Assembly (NCBI GenBank): GCA_910585615.1
Contig: CAJUFO010000011.1
Location: forward strand, 8,633-72,632
Direction: 5' to 3'
Origin: an uncultured Acetatifactor sp.
GTDB lineage: Bacteria > Bacillota > Clostridia > Lachnospirales > Lachnospiraceae
DNA: 64,000 nucleotides
The notes under the pieces are model-generated. The model worked only from the letters and a program-made list of their open reading frames with translations. It was not told where the DNA came from and ran no database searches. Both the position numbers and the translations under genes were made by a program. Shown here piece by piece: positions 16,564 to 24,480 of this stretch. The stretch's first letter is position 1. Each line of letters starts with the position of its first letter.

Positions 16564-18210
16564 TCAAAGTGATTTCTCCATTTCCTGGAATCCAAAGAAT
16601 TCTTTATCTCCCTGGGAAATAGGGAATCCTTGTTCCTCAAGCTTTTTAATAAGCAGCCATACCACCACTACATAGTGTCTCCCATGCCGTCCGTCACTTC
16701 TCTGGCGGCCCCCAGCTTTATCCTTGTCCAAAACACCGCTTTCATCTAGACAAGATGTTATTTCCTCCAAATTAACTGTATACCCAAGGTAAGAGATAAT
16801 GCCACGCAGCAGCGTATCGCTGTTGATATACAATTTCTTGTCCATGATGAGATATGCCGTCCCTTTCCGCGCATTCTTATATTCGTCCCAATTTCTATAG
16901 ACCCTTAACCACTGACTATTGATAATTGCCTTGTAGAACACTTCGAGATAGTTTTGAGGGTGTTCCTTGTAGCTCTGCTTCAAAACATCCGGTTCGAAGA
17001 TTTTCCTCTGACTGTCAAGCGCTGATTCCAGTTCTTCTTCCGCGCCGATGTCAAATACATATGAACGAAACATATACTCTGATAGCTGTATAAAAAAAGC
17101 ATGATCCTGAGCCCGGAGCGGTCCCCTTCCCTTCAGAGCGTTGTCCCAAGTCCTGTACTGACTGCAATAGCTTTCCATTTTCTCTTTTACCTCCCCCAGC
17201 TTCCCAAGCATATTTTGGATAAAGACAGTTATCACCTCATATATGATGTCTTTAGATAAGCCGTTAAGTTTTCTTTTTATCTCCTCAATCTCCGCCGCGT
17301 CCATGTTCGGCATCCTAACTTGAAAAAAGCGGTCAACGGAACTGAATTTTCCAAAGGAAGCCATATCTTCTCCTGTTACAACAAGATTCGCGCAATCCCC
17401 CTGGCACTCCGTATAATTGTGCATAAATATCTCAAACCGGCCCATCTGCCTATTCTGATTCGCGGAATCGGATAGCCTTCTCACATCATCCACAAGGGCG
17501 TTCTCCCCCGCTTTCTTGTATATGAACCCTTCTGCCCGCCTTTCCCAATTATACGAGGCGAACGTGACCTCATTCCTGTCCGTTCCTCCCCATAAAAAAT
17601 ACTTCCTTGCAATCGTGCTTTTCAACGTCCCTGGAGGTCCAACCAAAGCCAACGCCATCCCGCATTTTATCTTCATGATATGAAGAAACGGCTTTAACGC
17701 TCCCAGGATTGAAGCAAAGAACAGTATTGCAGTGACTCCGGGGACAAGGTTAATGTAATCTAACAAAGCCTTTTTCTCTATAGCACCTCCCCCGTTAAAG
17801 ATGTAATGCTTTCCTTTCAGCTTAACTCCCTTTTCCAGCACATAAGTATAGCCTCCATCCAAGTTCCAGAGTCCAGTCTCATCACCGGTATCTCTTTCTG
17901 GTATCAATTGTTCCGCCTCATGCATCAGCTTATTAAGCAAAAGTTGTTTGCCTCTTCTGTCTATAAGGCTTACATTGACCATATATGATGAGAAGTAGTC
18001 TATCTTACTCAATTCCCTGTGCCACAGCTTTTCTTTCGTACCAGTGCGCTTCGTCACCTCTACACAATACTGTGTCTCTACCTCGTCGCTTTCACGATGT
18101 AAAACCTTTTTGACTCCTATGACCTCAGCATTGAAGCCACAGAATACCACCCCATTGCAGCTCAATCCCTCTTCTGGATTAAATGTGTATTCATAATCAG
18201 CCTCTCTCAT
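16564..18210 (-). CDS. P-loop ATPase, DUF927/phage helicase-like
   Basis: Protein of 548 residues. Walker A GPPGTLKST is at residues 191-199 and an ALVDD Walker B at about 238-242, with an ordered C-terminal region to KDKAGGRQRSDGRHGRHYVV. The N-terminal 150 residues and the GTLKST form of the loop resemble DUF927-type and primase-associated helicase domains of phages and integrative elements. It starts 3 bases after the stop of the coiled-coil gene, so the two form an operon. A role in element replication is likely; helicase activity is an inference. Confidence 0.6.
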   Translation of the reverse strand: MREADYEYTFNPEEGLSCNGVVFCGFNAEVIGVKKVLHRESDEVETQYCVEVTKRTGTKEKLWHRELSKIDYFSSYMVNVSLIDRRGKQLLLNKLMHEAEQLIPERDTGDETGLWNLDGGYTYVLEKGVKLKGKHYIFNGGGAIEKKALLDYINLVPGVTAILFFASILGALKPFLHIMKIKCGMALALVGPPGTLKSTIARKYFLWGGTDRNEVTFASYNWERRAEGFIYKKAGENALVDDVRRLSDSANQNRQMGRFEIFMHNYTECQGDCANLVVTGEDMASFGKFSSVDRFFQVRMPNMDAAEIEEIKRKLNGLSKDIIYEVITVFIQNMLGKLGEVKEKMESYCSQYRTWDNALKGRGPLRAQDHAFFIQLSEYMFRSYVFDIGAEEELESALDSQRKIFEPDVLKQSYKEHPQNYLEVFYKAIINSQWLRVYRNWDEYKNARKGTAYLIMDKKLYINSDTLLRGIISYLGYTVNLEEITSCLDESGVLDKDKAGGRQRSDGRHGRHYVVVVWLLIKKLEEQGFPISQGDKEFFGFQEMEKSL

Positions 18211-18212
18211 TT

Positions 18213-18773
18213 CTATTCACCCACCCTATCCAAAAAAGCGCTGCCCCTCTGCTTGCTGAACGATAATTGAAACTTATTTTCGTAGGCCCTCCTCAGATTT
18301 TTACTAGATGCATTCGGAATACAGATGCCGGCAATACACCCCATATAGGAAACAACCGCCTGCACATCTTTGAAATCCTTTTTTAGCTTCTTAATGCACT
18401 TGCCTTGGTCAGAAACTATTGCCAAAAGATTAGCAATATCATTCCTATTTCTCTTCAGTTCCTTTTTGAGCCGCTTCGTCTTCTTCTGCTCTTTGGCTAC
18501 ACCATCCCCTAAACCGGAAACCGACTCCCTCAAGGAGGCATTCTCTTCCAGACATTGTCTGATTAAGAGAATCAAATATTTCATATCCTCCGTAAGTCCC
18601 TGCTGCCATCTGACTCTCGCGTCATCATCCATAGCCATCTGGAGAGCGGCTGTGCTTAATCCCTCATGGTGCTCCGCTTTCCCGCCATCCATACTCTGAT
18701 TGGAACGCTGAAAGCGCATCGCCATTTCATACAGCCGCGCGTCAATGTCTTTTTCCTTTTTCCTCTTACCCAT
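18213..18773 (-). CDS. coiled-coil hypothetical protein, 186 residues
   Basis: Very basic start (MGKRKKEKDIDARLYEMAMR), a central predicted coiled coil (ENASLRESVSGLGDG... to ...KKLKKDFKDVQAVV) and a C-terminal part that ends FSKQRGSAFLDRVGE. No known domain. AAAGGAG precedes the ATG at 9 bases. It is directly followed by the P-loop ATPase gene, so it may be an adaptor or loader for it. Confidence 0.7.
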   Translation of the reverse strand: MGKRKKEKDIDARLYEMAMRFQRSNQSMDGGKAEHHEGLSTAALQMAMDDDARVRWQQGLTEDMKYLILLIRQCLEENASLRESVSGLGDGVAKEQKKTKRLKKELKRNRNDIANLLAIVSDQGKCIKKLKKDFKDVQAVVSYMGCIAGICIPNASSKNLRRAYENKFQLSFSKQRGSAFLDRVGE

Positions 18774-18875
18774 ATTAGTTTTCTCCTTTCATAATCGAAT
18801 GTCAGGATCCTCTTCGCAGATTATGCAAAAACGCTGTCCTTATAGACAATCATATTGCACTGGTGCTGAAAATGC

Positions 18876-18941
18876 AAAGTGGCTCGGATTAGGTGATTTT
18901 AGCCTATAACGGCATCTAATCCACCTAATCCGAGCCACTTT
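18876..18941. repeat. perfect 20-bp inverted repeat between two element genes
   Basis: Left arm 18876-18895 (AAAGTGGCTCGGATTAGGTG) and right arm 18922-18941 are perfect reverse complements with a 26-base spacer. The spacer itself contains a partial repeat of the arm (CTAATCC). A short T-rich stretch follows on the plus side. It could be a terminator-like RNA hairpin, an operator, or a replication-origin cruciform. Confidence 0.85.
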
Positions 18942-18977
18942 ATAATTTTTCCCTTATCACACTCCCAATCTCTTCAA

Positions 18978-20513
18978 CTATGATTTATCTATATTCTGCC
19001 TGTCATATGCTTCTCTCAATTCCTTTTTGCGTTCCCTGATTCTCTGCTTTTCTTCCCTTTGATCCGCTTCCTTTATCATGATATCTTCTTTCTCCTTTTG
19101 CCTATCCTCTATCATTTTAATGTACTCATATAGTTCAAGTGCTTTTTTCTCCAGGCGTTCACGCTGCCCCTTTTGACCATCAGAAGATATCTCAAACTTC
19201 ATGTGTGCTACTGAACTATGCATTTTTTTAATCCTATCCTTGGCTAAAAAAATATGCGGCTCTACAAAAAACATGTTCGGAAGCTCCTGATTATCCTTCC
19301 ATTGGCAGTCATCCTTCAGCGGAGGAGCCACATCTTCGCCTTTCTCACTTAAAGTTAAGCAGAGCTTCCTTCGTTGCTCTCTTGTCAAAGCGTCCCATGC
19401 ATTTAATGTTTTCTTCATATCGCAAATCCGCTTCTTCCTAGCTCCGCAATCGAAAAAATCCTGCAAAGCAATCTCTATTTCTTCAGCCTTTTCTTCCTTT
19501 TCAGTGGCCGGAGGCGTTCCATTCTCGATTTCAACTTCAAGGCACCCCTCTAGCATTTTCCTGAAAAGATCATAATACCCTTCGGCATAAATGTCCTCCA
19601 GTTCTGCCACCAAATATTCAAGCGACTCGATTCCACCTTGGACATGCTTATAATCATTTTCTGTCCCGCAAAACCCGACATAGTCAACAGAGTCATAAAG
19701 GTGTTTCAGACAATCCCCTAATCGGAACCGCTCTGGATGTAACAGCTTTTCTTCGATTCTCTCTAAGTCAGCCAATTTCTTATAACGGGACACAAAATCA
19801 CGTTTCCACTCGTCCGTATCACATATGCTGCTCACAGCCTCGAATATTTGTTCCCTTTTCTCTTTACTTATCTCTTCCCACCTGTCCTTCTTTAACTGGC
19901 TGAAAAGCGAAGAACCTGATAAATGTTCTAGAAGAAGTTCAAATAGCTTTTGTTCCTCTTCCGAAATATTTTCGAAAGATTTTATCTCTCCCCTTGGGTG
20001 TTCCCAAAAAGCCTGATCAGCTTTTACATGGGCCTTTGCCGCCAACCGAAATGCCATATCTAACCGCTGCTCTTTTGTCATTTCTTTGGCTTTCTCAGTT
20101 TTGCAAAATTTGATATATTCCTTTTTGGCCTCTTTCAAAAGCCTCTCTCTATCTTTTCTATTTTTAGCCTCTAACTGCTCTTCCTTATCTAGATCGTGTT
20201 CAATGCCTAATGAATCATCTACAAATAAACTTTTCCATCTGGCACGCGGCCTTTTTCGCCGCATCGCATTGGATTCTTCAAATACGTATGCAATTTCTAG
20301 CGAAAGATTATCCCCGAAGATATATGAAATTCTTGTCTCCACGTCTTCCAATGTCTTTTTATAAATTTTTGCCTCTGTATCTTTGATTATAATTTCTTCA
20401 GTGACTTCCTCTTCTTTCTCATATTTATCTTTCACCGCCCTTTTCACTTTTTCATATTCATGTAGCTTCCTGCTTCGTTCAATTGCCCACTCTCTAAAAT
20501 CTTTTTTACCCAT
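18978..20513 (-). CDS. large charged hypothetical protein, 511 residues
   Basis: Highly charged, Lys/Glu-rich protein with no recognised domain. The N-terminal third and the C-terminal 60 residues (KEADQREEKQRIRERKKELR) look like long helices or coiled coils; the middle is mixed and contains two Cys-containing stretches (ISSICDTDEW, FDCGARKKRICDMK). The start MGKKDF at 20513 has GGAGG 8 bases upstream. Base composition is AT-rich compared with the recombination operon to its right. First gene of a unit that continues, across the 20-bp inverted repeat, with the coiled-coil protein and the ATPase. Confidence 0.75.
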   Translation of the reverse strand: MGKKDFREWAIERSRKLHEYEKVKRAVKDKYEKEEEVTEEIIIKDTEAKIYKKTLEDVETRISYIFGDNLSLEIAYVFEESNAMRRKRPRARWKSLFVDDSLGIEHDLDKEEQLEAKNRKDRERLLKEAKKEYIKFCKTEKAKEMTKEQRLDMAFRLAAKAHVKADQAFWEHPRGEIKSFENISEEEQKLFELLLEHLSGSSLFSQLKKDRWEEISKEKREQIFEAVSSICDTDEWKRDFVSRYKKLADLERIEEKLLHPERFRLGDCLKHLYDSVDYVGFCGTENDYKHVQGGIESLEYLVAELEDIYAEGYYDLFRKMLEGCLEVEIENGTPPATEKEEKAEEIEIALQDFFDCGARKKRICDMKKTLNAWDALTREQRRKLCLTLSEKGEDVAPPLKDDCQWKDNQELPNMFFVEPHIFLAKDRIKKMHSSVAHMKFEISSDGQKGQRERLEKKALELYEYIKMIEDRQKEKEDIMIKEADQREEKQRIRERKKELREAYDRQNIDKS

Positions 20514-20565
20514 CACATATTCCTCCATGTATCTTTAGTTAGTAGATAGGGAGATGTATGTACTT

Positions 20566-20597
20566 GTGTTTTTCGTTGCAAAAGACACGAAAAACAC
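20566..20597. promoter_or_regulatory. 11-bp inverted repeat upstream of the 511-residue protein gene
   Basis: GTGTTTTTCGT at 20566-20576 and its exact reverse complement at 20587-20597, 10-base spacer, about 50 bases upstream of the start codon. The size and position suit an operator. Confidence 0.6.
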
Positions 20598-20834
20598 GGT
20601 TCCTTGCACCTCACCTACCTCAATTAATAACTTTTTCTCCCAAAGCTGTCCCGCTCTTTTGACAATTTCACAGGCTTGTGACCACTTCAATAGGCGCTAA
20701 TCCTGTACTATATCATTTTATCTATTATGCACAGCAATAGTCGAAATTTTATGGCAATCCATACATGCGCTATTATAGTACCATAAGGTGTTGAATACCG
20801 CAATGGAATCCTGTAATTCCATCATAGGGGCACT

Positions 20835-20879
20835 ATGGCATGATGGTATCTTCCTGGCCAGGCAGCTACCATATGCCAT
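20835..20879. other. 45-bp extended palindrome with TACCAT motifs
   Basis: Arms 20835-20848 and 20867-20879 pair with a single bulged base around a central CTGGCCAG palindrome (20854-20861). Further TACCAT/ATGGTA motifs are scattered from about 20770 to 20910, for example AGAATAC/GTATTCT near 20905. The stretch 20529-21069 has no gene. It lies beside parM-parR, so it is a candidate centromere, origin or operator. Confidence 0.6.
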
Positions 20880-21069
20880 GTCCAATACTCTCAGAATACC
20901 ATCTGCTGTATTCTATTTTTCCCACACCTTTTTCGGTATTCCCTGACGTATATCTTCTTGCTAAAATTTTTTAGCAATCTCCTTATGCCCAGGCATTACG
21001 CTGCAAATCCGCAGCAAAATTTTATTGCATGCCACAATCCAGCATATGCCTATACACCATATCAGCCCC

Positions 21070-21453
21070 CTACATGAACTTCTCCAGCACACCATTCAGC
21101 CCCTCCGGGAAGCTGTCGCTGTATCCCGGCAGGGCCTCGCCTGATAGCTCCCTTTCCTTCTGTAGGCCGCCCGGGAGGCTTTCCGCCATCCTTTCAATCA
21201 TCCCGGCAAGCTCGGCGCTTTGGGATGCCAGTTCCTCATGCACAATCCCGCGCACCTGCTCCATGCATATGCCTGCCTCCACATGTTCCCATATCCTCCC
21301 CGAATCCTCAAAATGCCGCCGGAGGATGTCCTTCACATAGGCAGGCATGGACAGGCCGAGCCGCTTCTTCTCTGCCTCCAGCCTGCTATACAGTTCCATG
21401 TCCGGTACGCACTCAGGCTTGAACCGGAGCGTCACCACCCTTTCGTCTGCCAT
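21070..21453 (-). CDS. ParR-like DNA-binding partner of the actin-type partition system
   Basis: Protein of 127 residues. The N terminus (RVVTLRFKPECVPDMELYSR and GLSMPAYVKDILRRHF) reads as a ribbon-helix-helix fold and the C-terminal half is acidic and likely flexible. This is the shape of ParR adaptors, which bind a centromere and cap ParM filaments. It begins immediately after the parM-like stop, in the position where parR is expected. The family call rests on fold pattern and position, not on strong sequence identity. Confidence 0.6.
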   Translation of the reverse strand: MADERVVTLRFKPECVPDMELYSRLEAEKKRLGLSMPAYVKDILRRHFEDSGRIWEHVEAGICMEQVRGIVHEELASQSAELAGMIERMAESLPGGLQKERELSGEALPGYSDSFPEGLNGVLEKFM

Positions 21454-21454
21454 C

Positions 21455-22381
21455 TCATACCGCCCCCTGGCTCCTCAGTATCTGCAGGGCCAGGTATTCA
21501 TACCCTTTCGCGTTAGCATGGATGTCGCAGTCGTATGCAACGTTCGGCTTATGCTCGGAGAAGTTCCTTACCGCCACAGCGCCACCTCCCACATAGATGA
21601 CCCTGCAGTAATCGAGGTCGTAGCCTCGTTCCCTCAATTCCAGCTCCAGCATGCGCACCTGCTCCCTGATGCCCTCTCTAATAAGGCCTACATATGCCTT
21701 TGGCAGGAGGCTCTCCTGCCTCAGAATGACCTTCAGTATCTCTTCCTCCGGAACGTCCTTCCCATGCTGCACCTGTAGGTTCCTCTGTATCTGCCGCAGC
21801 CATTTCACCATGGCCCTTTCGACCGTAACGGACCTCCGCTCAATCGGAATTCCGTCCTCCAGCTAGACCACGTCTGTCGTCTTGCTCCCGATGTCCACAA
21901 CCAGGTAGCTGCCCTCCATGTTCCCCAGGCGCGGTGCTACTGCCGAATAGCATTGGGGGAACACGAAGACCCTACAGATGTCCACGTCATACCGTGTCCC
22001 CTCATATTCGTACCTCAGTCCTGGCTTCTGGCTGTAGTATTCCAGGAGCCGCCCTTTCTCCCTCCCATAGTCCGAGAACGACAGGCCTACCTCCAGGACG
22101 ACCTCCGCTTTCCGGAGCCCCTCCATGGAAAGCTCCTTCGCCACCGCCGCCATGGTCAGCAGCCTTGCGTCCTCGTCCGAGACCTTGTCCTCCGTGATGG
22201 CGGCCCTCCCCTCGCCGACCTTGTAGAACTTCCTTCCATATTTCAGGGAATGCTCCCTGACTGACGGCTCCACCTTCCCCAGCCCATGGATCCCGTTGCC
22301 GAACAGCGCCCGTGCCGTCTTTCCGAACTGGTAGCCGTTGTCGAACCCTATGATGCACTTCCCATTGCCCAATCTGACCAT
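21455..22381 (-). pseudogene. parM: ParM/StbA actin-like ATPase gene interrupted by an in-frame TAG
   Basis: Plasmid-segregation actin homologue. The phosphate-1 motif (IIGFDNGYQFGKTA), phosphate-2 motif (YLVVDIGSKTTDVV) and adenosine motif (RVIYVGGGAVAV) are in order. An amber codon at 21863-21865, directly after SKTTDVV, splits the frame; LEDGIPIERRS then continues in the same frame to a normal end. The total of about 308 codons is family length. Nothing else is damaged, so this is either a fresh nonsense mutation or a case of read-through. The start at 22381 has AGGAGG 10 bases upstream; an ATG at 22441 overlaps the upstream stop by 4 bases. Confidence 0.75.
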
Positions 22382-22437
22382 AATCCTGTGCCCTCCTCTC
22401 TTCAAGATATCCTCCCGAAACCTCCAAGCCTTCCCTT

Positions 22438-23055
22438 TCATCCTAAGACTGTACAGCCGACCAGGCGGCTGCCATATGCCATTTCAAGGACGTCCGGTAT
22501 GCAGTCCGCCAAGCATCCATACTTCTCCCTCAGCATCTCTTTCAGCAGGACCATGCCACCTCCTGCATCCGGCATATCGGCGTCCAACATATACTGGTCG
22601 TAATAGATATAGTCCACATATCCCGCATCTGTATCTTCTTCGAGAAGATTGTCGCCGGTTCCTTCAGCAATCCGGACGATCTGGCGCGCCTCCGGGACAT
22701 ATAAGAAGAGGTCGCAATACCTTTCCGGCTCCTTCCCGATGCATGCCTTTGTCCAGGCGCTCCCTGCAGGGCTGTAGCCTACGCGGGGCCCTGTGGCTTG
22801 CTCCCTTTCCTTTTCACTGCAGCAGGGGCTGTGGCCCAGGGCGCCTCCATTGGCATCTGGACGCCTTTCCCTGAATCCCTGGGCTGCGCCGTCACGCGCG
22901 GATGCCGCGGCTGTCAGGCATGTGTCCCTATGTCGGAACCCTTTCCGCATTGTCCCCGACCCTTCTTCCATCGTCCCTCCTTCCTCCCATTGCGGGCAGG
23001 CTTTGAAGCCACGCATCGCGGCTTCAAGCCAAAAATCCACACATATAGTCGTCAA
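22438..23055 (-). CDS. hypothetical protein in the recombination operon, 205 residues
   Basis: The C-terminal half is well ordered and acidic (EARQIVRIAEGTGDNLLEED, YVDYIYYDQYML, KEMLREKYGCLADCIPDVLE). The first 90 residues are Gly/Arg/Cys-rich and look less like a folded protein, so translation may begin further in. It overlaps the upstream gene by 32 bases and the parM-like frame by 4. Not recognised. Confidence 0.55.
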   Translation of the reverse strand: MTTICVDFWLEAAMRGFKACPQWEEGGTMEEGSGTMRKGFRHRDTCLTAAASARDGAAQGFRERRPDANGGALGHSPCCSEKEREQATGPRVGYSPAGSAWTKACIGKEPERYCDLFLYVPEARQIVRIAEGTGDNLLEEDTDAGYVDYIYYDQYMLDADMPDAGGGMVLLKEMLREKYGCLADCIPDVLEMAYGSRLVGCTVLG

Positions 23056-23500
23056 AGCTGCCGAAGTCCGGCCAGCCGTCCGGTCTTCCGCAGACCCGAT
23101 TCCAGAGCTCCATCATCGTGCTGTCATACGGCTCTGTGTCCGCCTCCCAGCCTGCATGGATGCAGAATGCCGTCCATAGCACCCTTAGCTGGTTCTGCAG
23201 ATGGCTGTCATAGAAGCAGTCGTCCTCTGCAAAATTCAGGAGGTAATTGTATTCAGCCCGCAGATTCATGGTTCCTGCAAGGGCCTCCAGCGGGCCGTCC
23301 CCATCCATGCAGCCACTCATCTGCCTCTTTGCCTGGTGCACGGCTGGGCCATAGCGCCCACATATCCTGCGCATCTGGCCAGCCAGTCCGTCATTCGGCT
23401 CCACGCCATCTGCCTTTGGGCCTCTCCTAAGGCCGTCCTCGTGCCAGCGGGCTTCCCCAAAGCATTTCCCCTCCATTGGCCAGCCCTCCTCTTCTGTCAC
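23024..23500 (-). CDS. hypothetical protein in the recombination operon, 158 residues
   Basis: Unrecognised. The C-terminal 80 residues are ordered and Trp/Tyr/Asp-rich (AEYNYLLNFAEDDCFYDSHL, YDSTMMELWNRVCGRPDGWP). It overlaps its upstream neighbour (M20-like peptidase) by 4 bases, so the genes are translationally coupled. Confidence 0.6.
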   Translation of the reverse strand: MTEEEGWPMEGKCFGEARWHEDGLRRGPKADGVEPNDGLAGQMRRICGRYGPAVHQAKRQMSGCMDGDGPLEALAGTMNLRAEYNYLLNFAEDDCFYDSHLQNQLRVLWTAFCIHAGWEADTEPYDSTMMELWNRVCGRPDGWPDFGSFDDYMCGFLA

Positions 23501-24480
23501 CTTTCCGCTCTGCCGCCTCCAATGCCTCTCTTTGGATTTCCCCCTCCAGCCGGTTTCCCTTTCGGCCCAGGATGCGCTGTTCCGCTGAACTCGGCCTCAT
23601 AGAGCTGTAGGATTATCCCGTCCCCATAGCCCACACGGTATGCTTCCAGTTCCTCCACGGTAAAGTAGTCCAGGAGGATCCCATATTCCTCGCGGATGTT
23701 TTCTGGCAGGCTCTCCAGGATTTTTTCATCCCCGCGCCAGCTGCCGTATCTGTCCCAGCCCTTTCTGTAATAGCTGCGCGCCTTGACATATTCATACTGG
23801 GGGAACTCAGGATTCGTGGATTCCGCAACGATTTCCATGACCTTCCTGACCGTGTCCTCCAGCTGCTTCCTGTTGATGTATTCATGCAGCGTATGGGCGT
23901 TGTAGTACCCTGCCGATAGATTCACTGCCGCAATGCCAAGTTCCGGCGCGATGTATGAGATGTCACTGAACGAGCCATAGGACGTTCTGAACCCTTTTCC
24001 TGTTATATAGTCATCGAAGCCCTTGTTCCCGCAACCGTAATAGACCGCGTCGTCCCTGCCTTTCCGGTCGATCTCGATAATCAGCTTGAGCTGCCCCAGC
24101 CCTTTCGGGAGGATGCCCCTGCGGTGCTTCGCGCAGAATGCGCCTGCACCTATGCCGCCCACCTCTTCATCGCAGGTGAACAGCAGCCACGGCTTCGCCT
24201 CCGACTGTTCATATATGGCGTTCAGGGCGTAGACCCCGCACCTGTCGTCTCCCCCAATCCCCTGTGGGGACATGAGCAGCCCTCCGTCATCCGTCCTGCA
24301 GATCTGCTCCACCGGCTGGCGGTGCACCGTGTCGAGGTGTGCCACCAAGAGGATCGGAGCCTCTCCCCTGACGAGGATGTAGCTGTCCCTACACACGTCT
24401 GCGCGCCCTTTATAGATTGACCGCAGCCTTGCGAAGAGCTCCTTCTGTGTCGGCCTCAAGAAATATTCCAATGGCTTCAT
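23497..24480 (-). CDS. M20/M28-type zinc peptidase-like protein
   Basis: Protein of 327 residues with the metal-site pattern of co-catalytic zinc aminopeptidases/deacylases: VAHLDTVH (His, Asp), GIGGDDRCGV (bridging Asp), TCDEEVGGIGA (catalytic and ligand Glu), EIDRKG (Asp) and YNAHTLHEYI (His). A Gly/Lys-rich tail follows. Peptidases of this family are unusual in a replication/recombination operon. It overlaps both neighbours by 4 bases, so it is part of the same transcript. Substrate unknown. Confidence 0.75.
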   Translation of the reverse strand: MKPLEYFLRPTQKELFARLRSIYKGRADVCRDSYILVRGEAPILLVAHLDTVHRQPVEQICRTDDGGLLMSPQGIGGDDRCGVYALNAIYEQSEAKPWLLFTCDEEVGGIGAGAFCAKHRRGILPKGLGQLKLIIEIDRKGRDDAVYYGCGNKGFDDYITGKGFRTSYGSFSDISYIAPELGIAAVNLSAGYYNAHTLHEYINRKQLEDTVRKVMEIVAESTNPEFPQYEYVKARSYYRKGWDRYGSWRGDEKILESLPENIREEYGILLDYFTVEELEAYRVGYGDGIILQLYEAEFSGTAHPGPKGKPAGGGNPKRGIGGGRAER

